NCBI GenBank assembly: GCA_949825045.1
Contig: OX463809.1
Coordinates: 4,925,501-4,989,500 of the forward strand
DNA: 64,000 nt
Reading direction: 5' to 3'
Source of the DNA: Argyresthia goedartella
Taxonomy: Eukaryota; Arthropoda; Insecta; Lepidoptera; Argyresthiidae
The notes beneath the pieces are model-generated. The model was not told where the DNA came from. It ran no database searches and saw only the letters and a list, made by a program, of their open reading frames with translations. The position numbers were made by a program, and so were the translations under genes. Shown piece after piece: positions 59,101 through 62,960 of the stretch (positions within the stretch are counted from its first letter, which is position 1; each line of letters opens with the position of its first letter).

Positions 59101-59191
59101 GGGCACCGACTGGATGAGCACGCTCACCGACCAGGGCTACCTGCGCAGCCTCATCGACAGCCTGCTGCAGGACGATGATGAGCTGCAGCAT
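15419..59191 (+). CDS. Nup205: nuclear pore complex protein Nup205 (27 exons, 3' end beyond window)
   Basis: Join: 15419-15434, 19321-19481, 19700-19820, 20102-20279, 20627-20827, 20988-21069, 21524-21627, 23314-23437, 25501-25665, 26019-26155, 31301-31492, 31751-31939, 37945-38062, 38710-38824, 39059-39210, 44785-44988, 45437-45637, 46262-46397, 47149-47335, 48067-48214, 49053-49165, 51708-51903, 52462-52584, 53856-53991, 55677-55792, 56555-57185, 59016-59191. The total is 4422 nt (1474 codons) with all phases agreeing. The translation follows the order of animal Nup205: RGLLAVLLYYDG, FVALMHAKL, LKAELLLTLAALG, EEYPLSRAF, GFVECME, LRFLRT, SWRQLTEILF and GHDVCRMVAL. Nup205/Nup192 is a large alpha-helical solenoid of the inner ring that binds Nup93 and organises the pore scaffold (family knowledge). 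The usual length is about 2000 aa, so roughly 500 residues lie past 64000. Exons 4-25 are strikingly GC-rich in AT-rich introns. Confidence 0.95.
15982..16683. repeat. about 236-bp tandem repeat, three copies
   Basis: Copies start at CTTGCTCATTTCATTCCGAT (about 15983, 16222, 16457) and end in a GGAGCCGGAGCGGAGCGAGG-like GC block. They are nearly identical, apart from small indels in the GC block and one 13-base insertion. The first copy is divergent at its left end. Confidence 0.9.
16879..17390 (-). mobile_element. CR1-type LINE, 5'-truncated, with TAA tail
   Basis: An intact minus-strand frame (17355-16972) encodes the ORF2 C-terminus: KVQRRATKMVVGLRDKPYEQ, RRKRGDLIETYKILTGYYDV, SNRVVREWNRLPETVISA and NSFKNRLD. 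It is followed by the 3' tail (TAA)n at 16879-16921. This block is typical of CR1-clade LINEs with microsatellite tails. Confidence 0.8.
18915..19215 (+). pseudogene. decayed DDE transposase C-terminus
   Basis: One frame reads LQPYHCELNLIDLLWPDMKG, resembling the L-P-P-Y-H-C-x-L-N-P-I-E-x-x-W block of DDE transposases (Tc1/mariner-like superfamily). The frame then has ADKW..FVDHFIKVE and an Asp/Ser/Glu tail (VDSDSSEESS), interrupted by four stop codons. It ends about 100 bp before Nup205 exon 2. No TIRs were located. Confidence 0.6.
19321..19481 (+). CDS. Nup205: Nup205 exon 2 (aa 6-59)
   Basis: DDLWTPFKELLSVVEGYL, then TFESVLRRNKQAFLSLLKNP, the conserved N-terminal helices of Nup205 (human has LW.P.K and K..F.SL.KNP). 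Donor GTAAGT, phase 0 end. Confidence 0.93.
19700..19820 (+). CDS. Nup205: Nup205 exon 3 (aa 60-100)
   Basis: PKNPASREEIKRGITEGVTL...LAKELVEEACILS. The E-G-V, L and EA-ILSD positions match the family. Acceptor TTTTACAG, donor GTAAAT. Confidence 0.92.
20102..20279 (+). CDS. Nup205: Nup205 exon 4 (aa 100-159)
   Basis: DMYCVNEYLALELLH, then HPGLPRGLLAVLLYYDGRRA, the most conserved block of the N-terminal region. I chose donor GTGGGT at 20280 because GTTTCGTG joins exon 5 as VSWSVSAREE. Sharp GC rise relative to exons 2-3. Confidence 0.92.
20627..20827 (+). CDS. Nup205: Nup205 exon 5 (aa 159-226)
   Basis: SVSAREEILKYVSRYVDQLI...LVDTIEGT: helical solenoid segment. Acceptor CCATCAG, donor GTTAGT; the last Arg codon is split. 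Confidence 0.92.
20988..21069 (+). CDS. Nup205: Nup205 exon 6 (aa 226-253)
   Basis: TVMAGVIFSASAQRGLPRDMLLRLIAD, equivalent to the human SLFAWACQSPLGKEDTLLLI helix pair. Donor GTAAGT, phase 0. Confidence 0.92.
21524..21627 (+). CDS. Nup205: Nup205 exon 7 (aa 254-288)
   Basis: QSNSPSQGPTGALDEVSLAL, then HMALLYGLDLSVLH, matching the family GSLD.V.LALLMALLY..D.S block. Acceptor AATTGCAG, donor GTATAG. Confidence 0.93.
21918..23194 (-). mobile_element. mariner-family transposon, 1277 bp, TA target duplication
   Basis: Ends TTAGGTCCTTAAATATGAAA (left) and TTAGGTCCTTACATAAGAAA (right, reversed), each flanked by TA (21916-21917 and 23195-23196). It is inserted in Nup205 intron 7, antisense. The TIRs, size and transposase resemble cecropia-type mariners of insects. 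Confidence 0.93.
21990..23009 (-). pseudogene. mariner transposase, frameshifted
   Basis: Starts MENLKYRVIYEYEFYRGTSA, with an HTH region. The catalytic triad is visible as ITCDEKW, LLHDNARPH and YSPGLAPTDYH (DD34D type). A frameshift near 22840 (after DQEQAP) and others in the T/A homopolymers near 22075-22160 separate the C-terminus, which ends in LD and TAA at 21992-21990. It is probably inactive. Confidence 0.9.
23314..23437 (+). CDS. Nup205: Nup205 exon 8 (aa 288-329), with amplified donor
   Basis: REDGEELARRLPLIQDPELI, then NPNQSAQEAQ and donor GTAGGC at 23438. The last 45 bases of the exon side and the first bases of the intron form the repeat unit of the minisatellite that follows. 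The first donor keeps phase 0 with exon 9. Read-through meets TAG at 23462-23464. Confidence 0.87.
23393..23990 (+). repeat. 45-bp minisatellite copying the exon 8 splice donor, block 1
   Basis: GCGCAG|GTAGGCCAGA recurs exactly every 45 bp at 23438, 23483, 23528 and so on to 23978: 13 copies, 12 with GTAGGC and one with GTAGAC. The unit spans exon (CCAACCAGTCCGCGCAGGAG) and intron sequence. It is 15 codons long and open after the first unit, which accounts for spurious long frames on both strands. Confidence 0.95.
23991..24800. other. GC-rich / AT-rich composite insert between the two minisatellite blocks
   Basis: The two outer segments (about 23995-24170 and 24650-24800) are built of GGAATGCCCGACCCCGGAAT-type repeats in both orientations. 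GGAATGTCCGGCCCCGGAAT at 24141 is the exact reverse complement of sequence at about 24063-24085. The middle (about 24200-24640) is AT-rich and contains a GGAGCGGAGCGGAGCGAAGC motif like that of intron 1. It looks like a foldback element that split the array, but no target duplication was fixed. Confidence 0.6.
24801..25240 (+). repeat. 45-bp minisatellite, block 2 (diverged)
   Basis: This is the same unit as block 1, with donor-like sites at 24847, 24892, 24937 and 24982, then mutated ones (GATAGG, GTGGGC), and 30-bp shortened units at the end. A higher-order period of about 180 bp is visible (GCGAAGGTGGGCC recurs). Confidence 0.92.
25501..25665 (+). CDS. Nup205: Nup205 exon 9 (aa 330-384)
   Basis: DKTSGVKALCQLSLGLALAA...DEALVDAAIDGK, corresponding to the family LQA.VRLAWALAL and ADEAM.ELAI.D blocks. 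Acceptor TGCTCCAG, donor GTAACG, phase 0. Confidence 0.93.
26019..26155 (+). CDS. Nup205: Nup205 exon 10 (aa 385-430)
   Basis: VFEYLDEAILSSELVVKEEY, then RRLHALLTDFVALMHAKL. Very close to human (VF.FL.E.VV.SE....EE.Y.RR.H.L.TDF.ALM..K). Acceptor CTTGTAG, donor GTATTT. Confidence 0.95.
27090..30945 (+). mobile_element. RTE-type LINE, decayed, split by a LINE B insertion
   Basis: First part 27090-29460: endonuclease (TLATFNSQTLKDDDRVTEIL, DVGLSEVRCKGEDL, GDFNAKIG), RT (GNYRPISLLSHVYKLFAKIL, QAGFHSGYSTMDHIHALKEL, KAFDSVEHWAV) and LGHSLSFG, ending near LKTK. Second part 30576-30945: MHKIRVAQRAMQRAMLGISP, KWRWAGPLARRDDGRWTKAV and PPDRWSDDIAK, with an (ATCT)n tail. Many stops. The reading order is continuous across the insert, which supports nesting. 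Confidence 0.85.
29465..30575 (+). mobile_element. LINE B copy nested in the RTE
   Basis: 5'-truncated ORF2: LTLNWFTVNNLLLNAGKTKC, FLGITIDSKLQWGPHIDKMA, YAVRNIRQSTDVATSRLVYF, KRAIRAIYNLKRTDSLRELF and a C-terminus KKGYYNVQDYLNDRTVWG with stop at 30318-30320. One frameshift near 29935. The 3' end ATATCTACAGTAATAAAG is followed by TTTGAC repeats. It is the best-preserved 3' half of this family in the window. Confidence 0.87.
31301..31492 (+). CDS. Nup205: Nup205 exon 11 (aa 430-494)
   Basis: RADEAARAVQMYVSEGVAPP, an alanine run, then LLRCVERLYAADPRRLRDDY. Human has RADEDAR at the same place. Acceptor TTCGTCACAG, donor GTGATC. A (GCC)-rich stretch encodes AAAAAAR. Confidence 0.92.
31751..31939 (+). 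CDS. Nup205: Nup205 exon 12 (aa 494-557), with amplified donor
   Basis: ATLYKFVRGWGALPSPSLGA...HLLQALHRYR. KFVR, LP and the final helix follow the family. Ends CGCCA before donor GTGAGT at 31940. Phase 2 joins exon 13 as CAG-Ser-Leu-Arg. Read-through gives CAG TGA, an immediate stop. Confidence 0.92.
31940..32635 (+). repeat. 30-bp minisatellite whose unit begins with the exon 12 splice donor
   Basis: The unit is GTGAGTACACRCCCACACTG plus TAGACACACA. Units start at 31940, 31969, then every 30 bp from 31999 to 32569: 22 copies, plus degenerate pieces to 32635. Twenty of 22 retain GTGAGT or GTAAGT exactly. A 120-bp higher-order repeat (32059-32178 = 32179-32298) carries the GTGAGTAGACG variant. 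Confidence 0.96.
32900..36508 (+). mobile_element. LINE 'A' (Jockey/CR1 group), nearly full ORF2, tail (GAAT)n
   Basis: 5' boundary approximate. ORF2 spans ATG 33258 to TGA 36181 with two frameshifts (near 33295 and 35930). A short 3' UTR ends in AATAAAG and GAATGAATGAATGAATGAA at about 36487-36508. No ORF1 was seen upstream. It lies in Nup205 intron 12, sense orientation. Confidence 0.9.
33258..36181 (+). pseudogene. LINE A endonuclease-reverse transcriptase ORF2, inactivated
   Basis: The APE-type endonuclease is at the N-terminus (NVVHINAQSI, GVYYSPSLR, LILGDFNT, SYHDLVYV). RT follows (LVIPLPKNSN, FKDYRPISILPILSKVLES, FRSGFRPGHSTTTALL, SSGVPQGGILSPLLFSVFIN, LYADDLQIY) and a C-terminal domain ending FKNRVKEHFLSLL. 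Motif A reads LALLNFSNAFNCVD: the catalytic Asp codon is AAC (Asn) at 35087-35089. That change alone should abolish polymerase activity, besides the two frameshifts. Confidence 0.88.
37041..37500. repeat. about 229-bp tandem duplication in Nup205 intron 12
   Basis: Two copies (about 37041-37270 and 37271-37500), over 95% identical. Each starts ACACAGTGAGTACACACAGC, a relic of the 30-bp minisatellite, and ends GTACAAAGGCTGTT. The left flank (GGTAGACACACAGTGAGTAC) suggests the array once reached this point and LINE A plus other DNA was inserted between. Confidence 0.92.
37945..38062 (+). CDS. Nup205: Nup205 exon 13 (aa 557-596)
   Basis: SLRADPSPFSDQLQASSLGA...RMLMRQEE. It fills the linker (human DLPS... 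to Q.EQDGL). Acceptor ATTCCACAG, donor GTACAA, phase 0. Confidence 0.9.
38710..38824 (+). CDS. Nup205: Nup205 exon 14 (aa 597-635)
   Basis: VEAMIAALKLIAAVARVDSA...ENLQWDAINVMF, equivalent to human L.AFLQL...I...S..AR.A.CE..QW.PV. Donor GTGAGC. Confidence 0.93.
39059..39210 (+). CDS. Nup205: Nup205 exon 15 (aa 635-685)
   Basis: GLVCCHVPLLLKAELLLTLA...VWASLEAAQLV. Near-identical pattern to human LLQC.IP.VLKAELLKTLAAFG...SLWQSLE. Donor GTAAGC. Confidence 0.95.
39699..40613 (+). CDS. LINE E ORF1, coiled-coil and FP-protein-like domain
   Basis: Intact 304-aa frame from ATG 39699. Residues about 60-150 are rich in K/E/L/Q heptads (LNGKIDDLKKQNAELKQTVE), a coiled coil. The C-terminal half (RSTSIEIRNIP, VKDIFRIKSK, LTPMNKKLFFLAREF, YCWTSFGKVLLRKGEG) has the layout of the baculovirus FP-protein-like domain found in many lepidopteran LINE ORF1 proteins. 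The likely role is RNA binding and RNP formation. There are no frameshifts, so ORF1 could be translated. Confidence 0.85.
   Translation: MPVDRSPVKNSTSQLRLSMTTGSQCSSVPNLCSESDLDSNITMRYSKRKRLEVLGSPDFKMELQSMFREFKEDQKLQFGELNGKIDDLKKQNAELKQTVEFNAAKYDEFLNKLEQLQLEKKEDRKQIRLMEEKIEQLDRQIRSTSIEIRNIPTHESETKQDLVNTLVKLGKAIDVPILPTEVKDIFRIKSKSQQNKTIIAELTTVIAKENIVRSLKEFNKVHSKDEKLNTKHLHIHGPKLPVFVSDNLTPMNKKLFFLAREFAASHDYKYCWTSFGKVLLRKGEGLPLIRINSEMDIRSLEHPK
41089..44035 (+). pseudogene. LINE E ORF2 endonuclease-reverse transcriptase, two lesions
   Basis: Endonuclease: ITVNVQSIFSNLDRF, LVLTECWTSE, CTYRPPC, ILAGDLNMDI and DHSPILLII. RT: TPVYKTGDKLQPTNYRPISL, GQFGFRKNRSTEDAVL, GVFLDLKKAFDTV, YGVPQGSTLGPTLFLTYINS and MFADDTVLLY. 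The C-terminal domain ends NWFKEFDYEAIEQLF with TAA at 44033-44035. A frameshift near 41425 and a TAA at 41900 are the only lesions, and both RT catalytic Asp motifs remain. This is a young copy. Confidence 0.9.
44050..44165. repeat. (CA)n-rich 3' UTR microsatellite of LINE E
   Basis: ACACACTC- and CACACACA-rich stretch just after the ORF2 stop. Confidence 0.9.
44785..44988 (+). CDS. Nup205: Nup205 exon 16 (aa 686-753)
   Basis: VECRVEEYPLSRAFVSLLTS, then GAGAREPGLEPYVEHVLAKL. Human CEEYPLTRAF and GAG.RPPGFDPYL match. The acceptor is preceded by a poly(C) tract of about 13. Very GC-rich. Donor GTGAGC. Confidence 0.95.
45437..45637 (+). CDS. Nup205: Nup205 exon 17 (aa 754-820)
   Basis: LLSLCLGLLSRWLDAYEPAA...LLNTVREAVDMM. 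It corresponds to the VLEVFYKLLRDYEP helix onward; the linker is Pro/Ala-rich. Acceptor CCCCGCAG, donor GTACAC. Confidence 0.93.
46262..46397 (+). CDS. Nup205: Nup205 exon 18 (aa 821-866)
   Basis: EHVTSCLEHSLRLLERALEL...RSLIVVGLSKLIL, the family H.EKAVQHCLALLNLTLQ segment. Donor GTGAGT. Confidence 0.93.
46735..47000. repeat. putative dispersed lepidopteran repeat
   Basis: TTAACCGACTTTAAAAAGGAGGAGGTTCTC and ACGAACCGATTTTGATGATT are motifs I associate with abundant interspersed repeats of moths and butterflies. There is only one copy in this window, so no internal confirmation. Confidence 0.45.
47149..47335 (+). CDS. Nup205: Nup205 exon 19 (aa 866-928)
   Basis: DPGDDNFHLVTVCRVLQHVQ...RRLLAAVTHHHHTADEIR; human .D.VVNIARYLYH... 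It contains a His run (HHHH). Acceptor CCCTCCAG, donor GTATAT. Confidence 0.92.
48067..48214 (+). CDS. Nup205: Nup205 exon 20 (aa 928-977)
   Basis: HGFVECMEAPCPEQSDGADT...APDLALWLLGLQPA; human AGFVECLD and NLALYLLGFE match. Donor GTGAGT, phase 0. Confidence 0.94.
49053..49165 (+). CDS. Nup205: Nup205 exon 21 (aa 978-1015)
   Basis: INRTSLNEPGVGGAPRTCLH, then LLDILERHIAG. Human PGVLG.PRTCLHAILNILE is nearly the same. Donor GTATGT; a minisatellite begins about 45 bp downstream. Confidence 0.94.
49211..50120 (+). repeat. about 60-bp minisatellite near the 5' end of Nup205 intron 21
   Basis: The unit is CTTAAGACATAGATTGGACC plus CAAAAATCTATTCTAATATC plus TGGTTCGACGGCAAAT, about 60 bp. A longer variant carries an extra CTGGCTCGACGA segment of about 20 bp. 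Roughly 14-15 copies are interspersed in patterns that suggest higher-order duplication. Confidence 0.95.
51225..51370 (-). mobile_element. LINE A 3' UTR fragment
   Basis: The reverse complement matches 36335-36450 (AGATATTGTGCACTGCCTAC, GAAATCTCTTTTTAGAG, ATGTTTTCTCTTAAT). A short, diverged relic in Nup205 intron 21. Confidence 0.75.
51708..51903 (+). CDS. Nup205: Nup205 exon 22 (aa 1015-1080)
   Basis: REIRDSLQIVRMCSVGRREC, CYHLLYVLCARDNTSTPLLR and FLRTRDYALERHL. Human CYQVIYQLCA..DTS.PT.RYLRT matches. The acceptor GGTACAG at 51705-51707 and GATAG six bases upstream (exon from 51702) both keep frame, adding YR if the latter is used. The polypyrimidine tract is weak. Confidence 0.88.
52462..52584 (+). 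CDS. Nup205: Nup205 exon 23 (aa 1081-1121)
   Basis: RASPTSLSARSWVLRACAVE...TALLRALQPQ, the family SWLMKTA.IE.....R...LL.LLL helices. Acceptor CCCCCAG, donor GTAACT. Confidence 0.92.
52649..52795. mobile_element. 147-bp foldback / MITE-like element
   Basis: Left end GAGCTCTTTCACACGAGCAG and right end (reversed) GAGCTCTTTCACACGTGCGC are near-perfect inverted repeats. They extend inward through GCAGTCGACGGCAGGC on both sides, so most of the element is arm. No unambiguous target duplication. Confidence 0.75.
52810..52940. repeat. dispersed repeat (copy of 10230-10350)
   Basis: Shares GCTGCGGCGATG-GCTAGCC, CAAAATGGAGTATTGAAT and GGAAAAGGCGTGACGC blocks with the copy in DUSP12 intron 3. Confidence 0.65.
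53040..53175 (-). mobile_element. tRNA-like SINE copy in Nup205 intron 23
   Basis: Minus strand: GAGAGGTCTCGGGTTCCATC (B-box-like) then GTGGGGCCAGAAGCAATGTA, collinear with the 3345-3600 copy. Confidence 0.55.
53856..53991 (+). CDS. Nup205: Nup205 exon 24 (aa 1122-1167)
   Basis: EWEWCLLRRTLASLPVQVAA...LLHPTQLRHALDECDLPT. It replaces the long disordered loop of vertebrate Nup205 with a shorter segment and leads into the F/L-D...I..VI..C motif. Acceptor TCGACAG, donor GTAAGT. Confidence 0.88.
54000..55676 (+). other. Nup205: Nup205 intron 24 (1.7 kb)
   Basis: Contains the CTCGAG repeat copy (54530-54745). The rest is AT-rich with no recognised element. Confidence 0.6.
54530..54745 (+). repeat. 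dispersed repeat with CTCGAG hairpin, copy 2
   Basis: The opposite-strand partner of 7430-7630. ATGCCACAATGCCGGTCGAA, GTAGATAAACTAGTGTA and the ACTCTCGGGTGATATTATTA foldback are shared. Confidence 0.75.
55677..55792 (+). CDS. Nup205: Nup205 exon 25 (aa 1167-1205)
   Basis: GLGGKRISVSRVHALLAREM...QRNMLALEIQK, the family LLHRVLVAEVNAL helix. Acceptor GTTGTCCAG, donor GTTAGC. Confidence 0.93.
56555..57185 (+). CDS. Nup205: Nup205 exon 26 (aa 1206-1416), the longest exon
   Basis: VLDYVTEVNRRRNLAATISH, YYDSWRQLTEILF, ILNILQDLLSKIPPADVLPQ, LKFVLHKILSWLLVSGGSTQ, MRVNLYGALLNYL and SMVIDVISGFGDNLCSI. Human ..WRQLVEIIL, IIRDILQDV and RTHLYGSLLYYL correspond. It is 631 nt, much longer and less GC-rich than exons 4-25, as if introns were lost here. 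Acceptor GTTTTAG, donor GTAGGT. Confidence 0.95.
57360..58955 (+). mobile_element. LINE B copy in Nup205 intron 26
   Basis: GDKGDPSN, then PISVHPALSKIFEK, DFYRSVKGIFDCVDHDTLR, IGVPQGSILGPFLFLVYIND and VLLADDTSLVFKIERQKEDF, then the 3' half shared with 29465-30575. At least five frameshifts or stops. 3' end ATATCTACAGTAATAAATAAATTTGAC. Confidence 0.87.
59016..59191 (+). CDS. Nup205: Nup205 exon 27 (aa 1416-1474)
   Basis: CSDCIGAGHDVCRMVALSCL, WMSTLTDQGYLRSLIDSLLQ and DDDELQH. Human C.GHDIGRMLAL..LD and SGYLK.LVDSL.EDD..LQ match. Acceptor TCTACAG, donor GTGAGT, phase 0. The next exon was not found before 64000. Confidence 0.95.
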
Positions 59192-59584
59192 GTGAGTGCA
59201 CACACTCCGGACAGACTCCGGTGGTTTTGGGAAACTTAGACTAGGCCTGGGACACTCGGAATGGGTTTGGGTCACTTATAGGGGCATTGGGAAACTTAGG
59301 CACAGATAAGACAATACTTATTTCGTAATAGATACATTACAGCCCTACAAAAGCAAAAATACCTACGCTATAATAGCCTAAATATTTTTTTTATAACAAT
59401 ACTTGGAGTAAACTGCAAGCAAAATACGTTTATTGCACGAACACCGAGAGGTGAGAACGCTGATAAAGTGAAATAAAAGATCTGAAGTAATTAAATTATT
59501 TTCCGACTTCTGAGCTAAAAATAGCACCTTCGCCGCTTGATTTTGAGTTCTCAGGCGGAAAAATTATATTCCTAACTCGTTCGA

Positions 59585-61345
59585 AATAGTTATTTGTGTC
59601 ACAAGGGAGCAAAATGATGTATTTACGGCGAGGGCGGTACATTGAATCCAGAGTGAAGGGAAGGATTCTAGTAGGAAGTTAGAATCCTGAGCGTAACCAA
59701 GGATTCAAGCGTTAACGCCCAAGACGAAAATAATTTTGCTCCTGAGTGACACATACAACTTTTCACACCGACTATGAGGAAAATTTAAATTGCTCTTAAA
59801 AAAAATTTAATTATACTTTTACAGTAATCGAACAACGAAAACAGTTTTTTTTATATAATGACGGATTGTGAAGGATTAGGGAAAGGTCACCACAGATAAA
59901 ATATTCCTGTGTACTTTTACTATTGTGTAAAAATAATCGAATCGAATATTACAATGGTTTCGGCTATCAATATTCATTACATCACAATAACAGTCATCGA
60001 TAGTTTTGATTTCAGTAAAACATATAATTTATTATGACACTTTTTTTTAAATATTACGAAAAATTCGTAAATTTTGATATAACGTTGTTAAAGTTAATAC
60101 TTGAACCATGTTCGTTTTTAATCGACTACGTAATGTCATGTAATTTCATAATAACATTCTATTATTTTAATCTGTGTTCAATTGGCACATTGCGTAAATG
60201 CTGGATGCCAATGAATAAATTAAAAAAGTAGCTTGAACAGAAAAGTAGCATTTTGCTCCCTCTCGTTGTGGAGCAAACCTTACTTTTCCGAATGAAAGGT
60301 GTGAAATAGTTATTTGTGTCACAAGGGAGCAAAATGATGTATTTACGGCGAGGGCGGTACATTGAATCCAGAGTTAAGGGAAGGATTCTACGATAGAATC
60401 TGTATGGGGTTAATCTGGCTCAAAACAGTTCTTGCTGTTAATAATTTTGTAATTATTTATTCCTGCTTATTAATTATGATAATGACTAAATATTATATTT
60501 TGTATTAGTTAAGCATAAGCAATTTTTAAAAAGAGATCTAAAAATCAATCTGTGGGAGTTTCTACGCCCTTCTTCTCCCACAGTGGTCCAATGTAGAGAA
60601 GTGGCAAAAAATGACGATTGCTAAGTATATGTAAATATCTACAGTAATAAAGACATTTGGAATTTGAATTTGAATCCTGAGCGTAGAGAGGGATTCTAAG
60701 TTAGAATCCTGAGCGTAACTAAGGATTCAAGCGTTAACGCCCATGACGAAAATAATTTTGCTCCTGAGTGACACATACAACTTTTCACACCGACTATGAG
60801 GAAAATTTAAATTAAATGCTCTAAAGAATTAAATAACTATACTTTGAATTATACTTTCACCACTTTTTCAGTTTTTAGTAATCGAACAACGTAAACAAAA
60901 CTTTTTTTTATAATGGTGGATTGTGAAGGATTAGGGAAAGGTCAGAGATAAAATATTCCTGTGAACTTTTACTAATGTGTAAAAATAATAGAATCGAATA
61001 TTACAATGGTTTCGGATATCAATATTCATTATATCACAATAACAGTCATCGATAGTTTTGATTTCAGTAAAACGTATAATTTATTGTGACATTTTTTTTA
61101 AATATTACGAAACATTCATAAATTTTCATATAACGTTGTTAAAGTTAAAACTTGAAACATGTTCGTTTTTAATCGACTACGACGAAATTACAATCAATTA
61201 TTTTATTAAGATCTGTGTTCAATTGGCACATTGCGTAAATGCTACATGCCAATGAATAAATTAAAAAAGTAGCTTGAACAGAAAAGTAGCATTTTGCTCC
61301 CTCTCGTCGTGGAGCAAAACTTACTTTTCCGAATGAAAGGTGTGA
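59585..61345. repeat. tandem duplication in the last visible Nup205 intron
   Basis: Copy 1 is about 59585-60302 and copy 2 about 60303-61345. TTATTTGTGTCACAAGGGAG, TTTGCTCCTGAGTGACACAT, AACAGTCATCGATAGTTTTG and TTGCTCCCTCTCGT recur in the same order. Copy 2 is longer because of a LINE B 3' fragment at about 60390-60680. Confidence 0.93.
60390..60680 (+). mobile_element. LINE B 3' end inserted in duplicate copy 2
   Basis: TGTATGGGGTTAATCTGGCT through ATATCTACAGTAATAAAG with a TTTGAATTTGAA tail. It is severely 5'-truncated. It is absent from copy 1, so it inserted after the duplication, or copy 1 lost it. Confidence 0.85.
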
Positions 61346-61438
61346 AAAGGCTATTTACGAACCTCGCTACGACCGTCTCCTTCGGCACGTGCCGTAAACT
61401 TCTCGGTTCGTAAATATAAGCCTTTGGCAGGTGCCCAG

Positions 61439-61475
61439 TCTCATCGACAGCCTGCAGAACGACGATGAGCAGCAA
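61439..61475 (+). pseudogene. remnant of Nup205 exon 27 (3' part)
   Basis: TCTCATCGACAGCCTGCAGA plus ACGACGATGAGCAGCAA resembles the end of exon 27 (SLIDSL-Q-DDE-QQ), with small deletions. It is preceded by CAG and followed by GTGAGT. At 37 nt it would shift the frame if included. The downstream sequence (GGGCTGGGAAATTTAGAAGA) also resembles that after exon 27. Confidence 0.8.
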
Positions 61476-61721
61476 GTGAGTCGGAGTCATGGTCATCAGG
61501 GCTGGGAAATTTAGAAGAGGTCTGGGAACTAAAAGGGAGTTTGGGAAATAGAGAATGAGAGATTGGGAAAGGACCATGAGTAATTTTGTGCTAATTTTTG
61601 AACAGTGATGGAACCTATACCATTTGAGTGTATTAAGGAGATATATTTTTTCAACACACTTGCTCATAAAGTGATTCTTTATGGCAACGCATTTAGGATA
61701 ATGGAGCTTATTACGCACTAG

Positions 61722-62130
61722 TGCTTTTTAGGGTTCCGTACCCAACGGGTAAGAACGGAACCCTATTACTAAGACTTCGCTGTCCGTCCGTCCGTCTGTC
61801 ACTAGGCTGTATCTCAAGAACCTAGCTAGCTAGAGAGTTGAAATTTTCACAGATTATGTATTTCTGTTGCCGCTATAACAACAAATACTAAAAAACAGGA
61901 TAAAATAAATATTTAAGGGGGCTCCCATACAACAATACCACATACAAACTTATGGATGCACCTGGTTACGTACATGGAGTGTAAAAGTAACCGCACCAAT
62001 AACTTTGTAAACAATATTTTGCTGTGTAAAATCCAAACTATTCACTCCACACCATCGCTTCCATTGAACGGTGGTACGGAACCCTTCGTGCGCGATTTAG
62101 ACTCGCACTTGACCGGTTTTTTTATTTTAT
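61722..62130 (+). repeat. abundant lepidopteran dispersed repeat
   Basis: Runs from TAGGGTTCCGTACCCAACGG, through CTGTCCGTCCGTCCGTCTGT and TTTCTGTTGCCGCTATAACA, to a GACTCGCACTTGACCGG end. I associate this motif set with a very common moth/butterfly interspersed repeat; the class is not certain. Confidence 0.65.
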
Positions 62131-62756
62131 ATTACCGCACAGTGTGGTAATGTACTTAACTCTTTTTTCCAAACTCCGCGAAGTTTTTGTGCCTATAAAC
62201 AATGCATATTTTTGTGAATAAATATACTATTTTAGCTTGAGTACTTATGATAAATCTTTCATCATTTTGTTATCATTATTTCATCAAATTATTAACCTTA
62301 AAATGCGTTTGATTTTTCTAGTGCTTTATTTAGTGAAAAAACTAATCGAGAGTGCCATTTACCATAAATATTTGTTTACGTTTTCCTTGTACTATTATCA
62401 ATAAAAGTCTGTCCTTTTTCCTCGCAAGTGTGTTGAAAAACATCGTATGAAAATCGTGTTCATTCATCATACACACTCGGCTACTTTACCGCGCTCGCCG
62501 CCTCGTGTATAACAACCAATCCGCACACTTGTATCTTAATCTAATATCTAATACTACGGGAGCCAAGTGTTTCTTGTCACTTTTGGTCCAAGCGGCCCAA
62601 CGATTAGTATGGAGTGTGAAAAATAAATTTGGTCTGATCAAATCGGTTTCTTAGTCAGAGTAGAGAAGCTTCGGTTAAATATATCACATTTAATAATATT
62701 TTGAGACTTAAAAACATAGAGATTTTGCACGTTTTTATATTATTTAGTAATAAATA

Positions 62757-62960
62757 TAAAAAACGGCCAAGTGCGAGTCGCACTCGCGCACGAAGGGTTC
62801 CGCACCATTATCTATAAAAAAAAATTTATTTTATTCTTAAATGTTTATTTTATTCTGTAGTTATTATTAAAGAGACAACAGTAATACATTATCTATCGAG
62901 CAATAATGAGCAAAAAAAACAAGTTTATTGTATGGGAGCCCCCCTTAAATATTGATTTCA
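62757..62960 (-). repeat. second, shorter copy of the same dispersed repeat, inverted
   Basis: CGGCCAAGTGCGAGTCGCAC, CGAAGGGTTCCG and TTGTATGGGAGCCCCCCTTA are the reverse complement of parts of 61915-62120. Confidence 0.7.

Noticed and set aside
61242..61718. 158-codon minus-strand frame over the exon 27 remnant
   Set aside because: Antisense to the remnant and made of duplicated intron sequence; a shadow frame.
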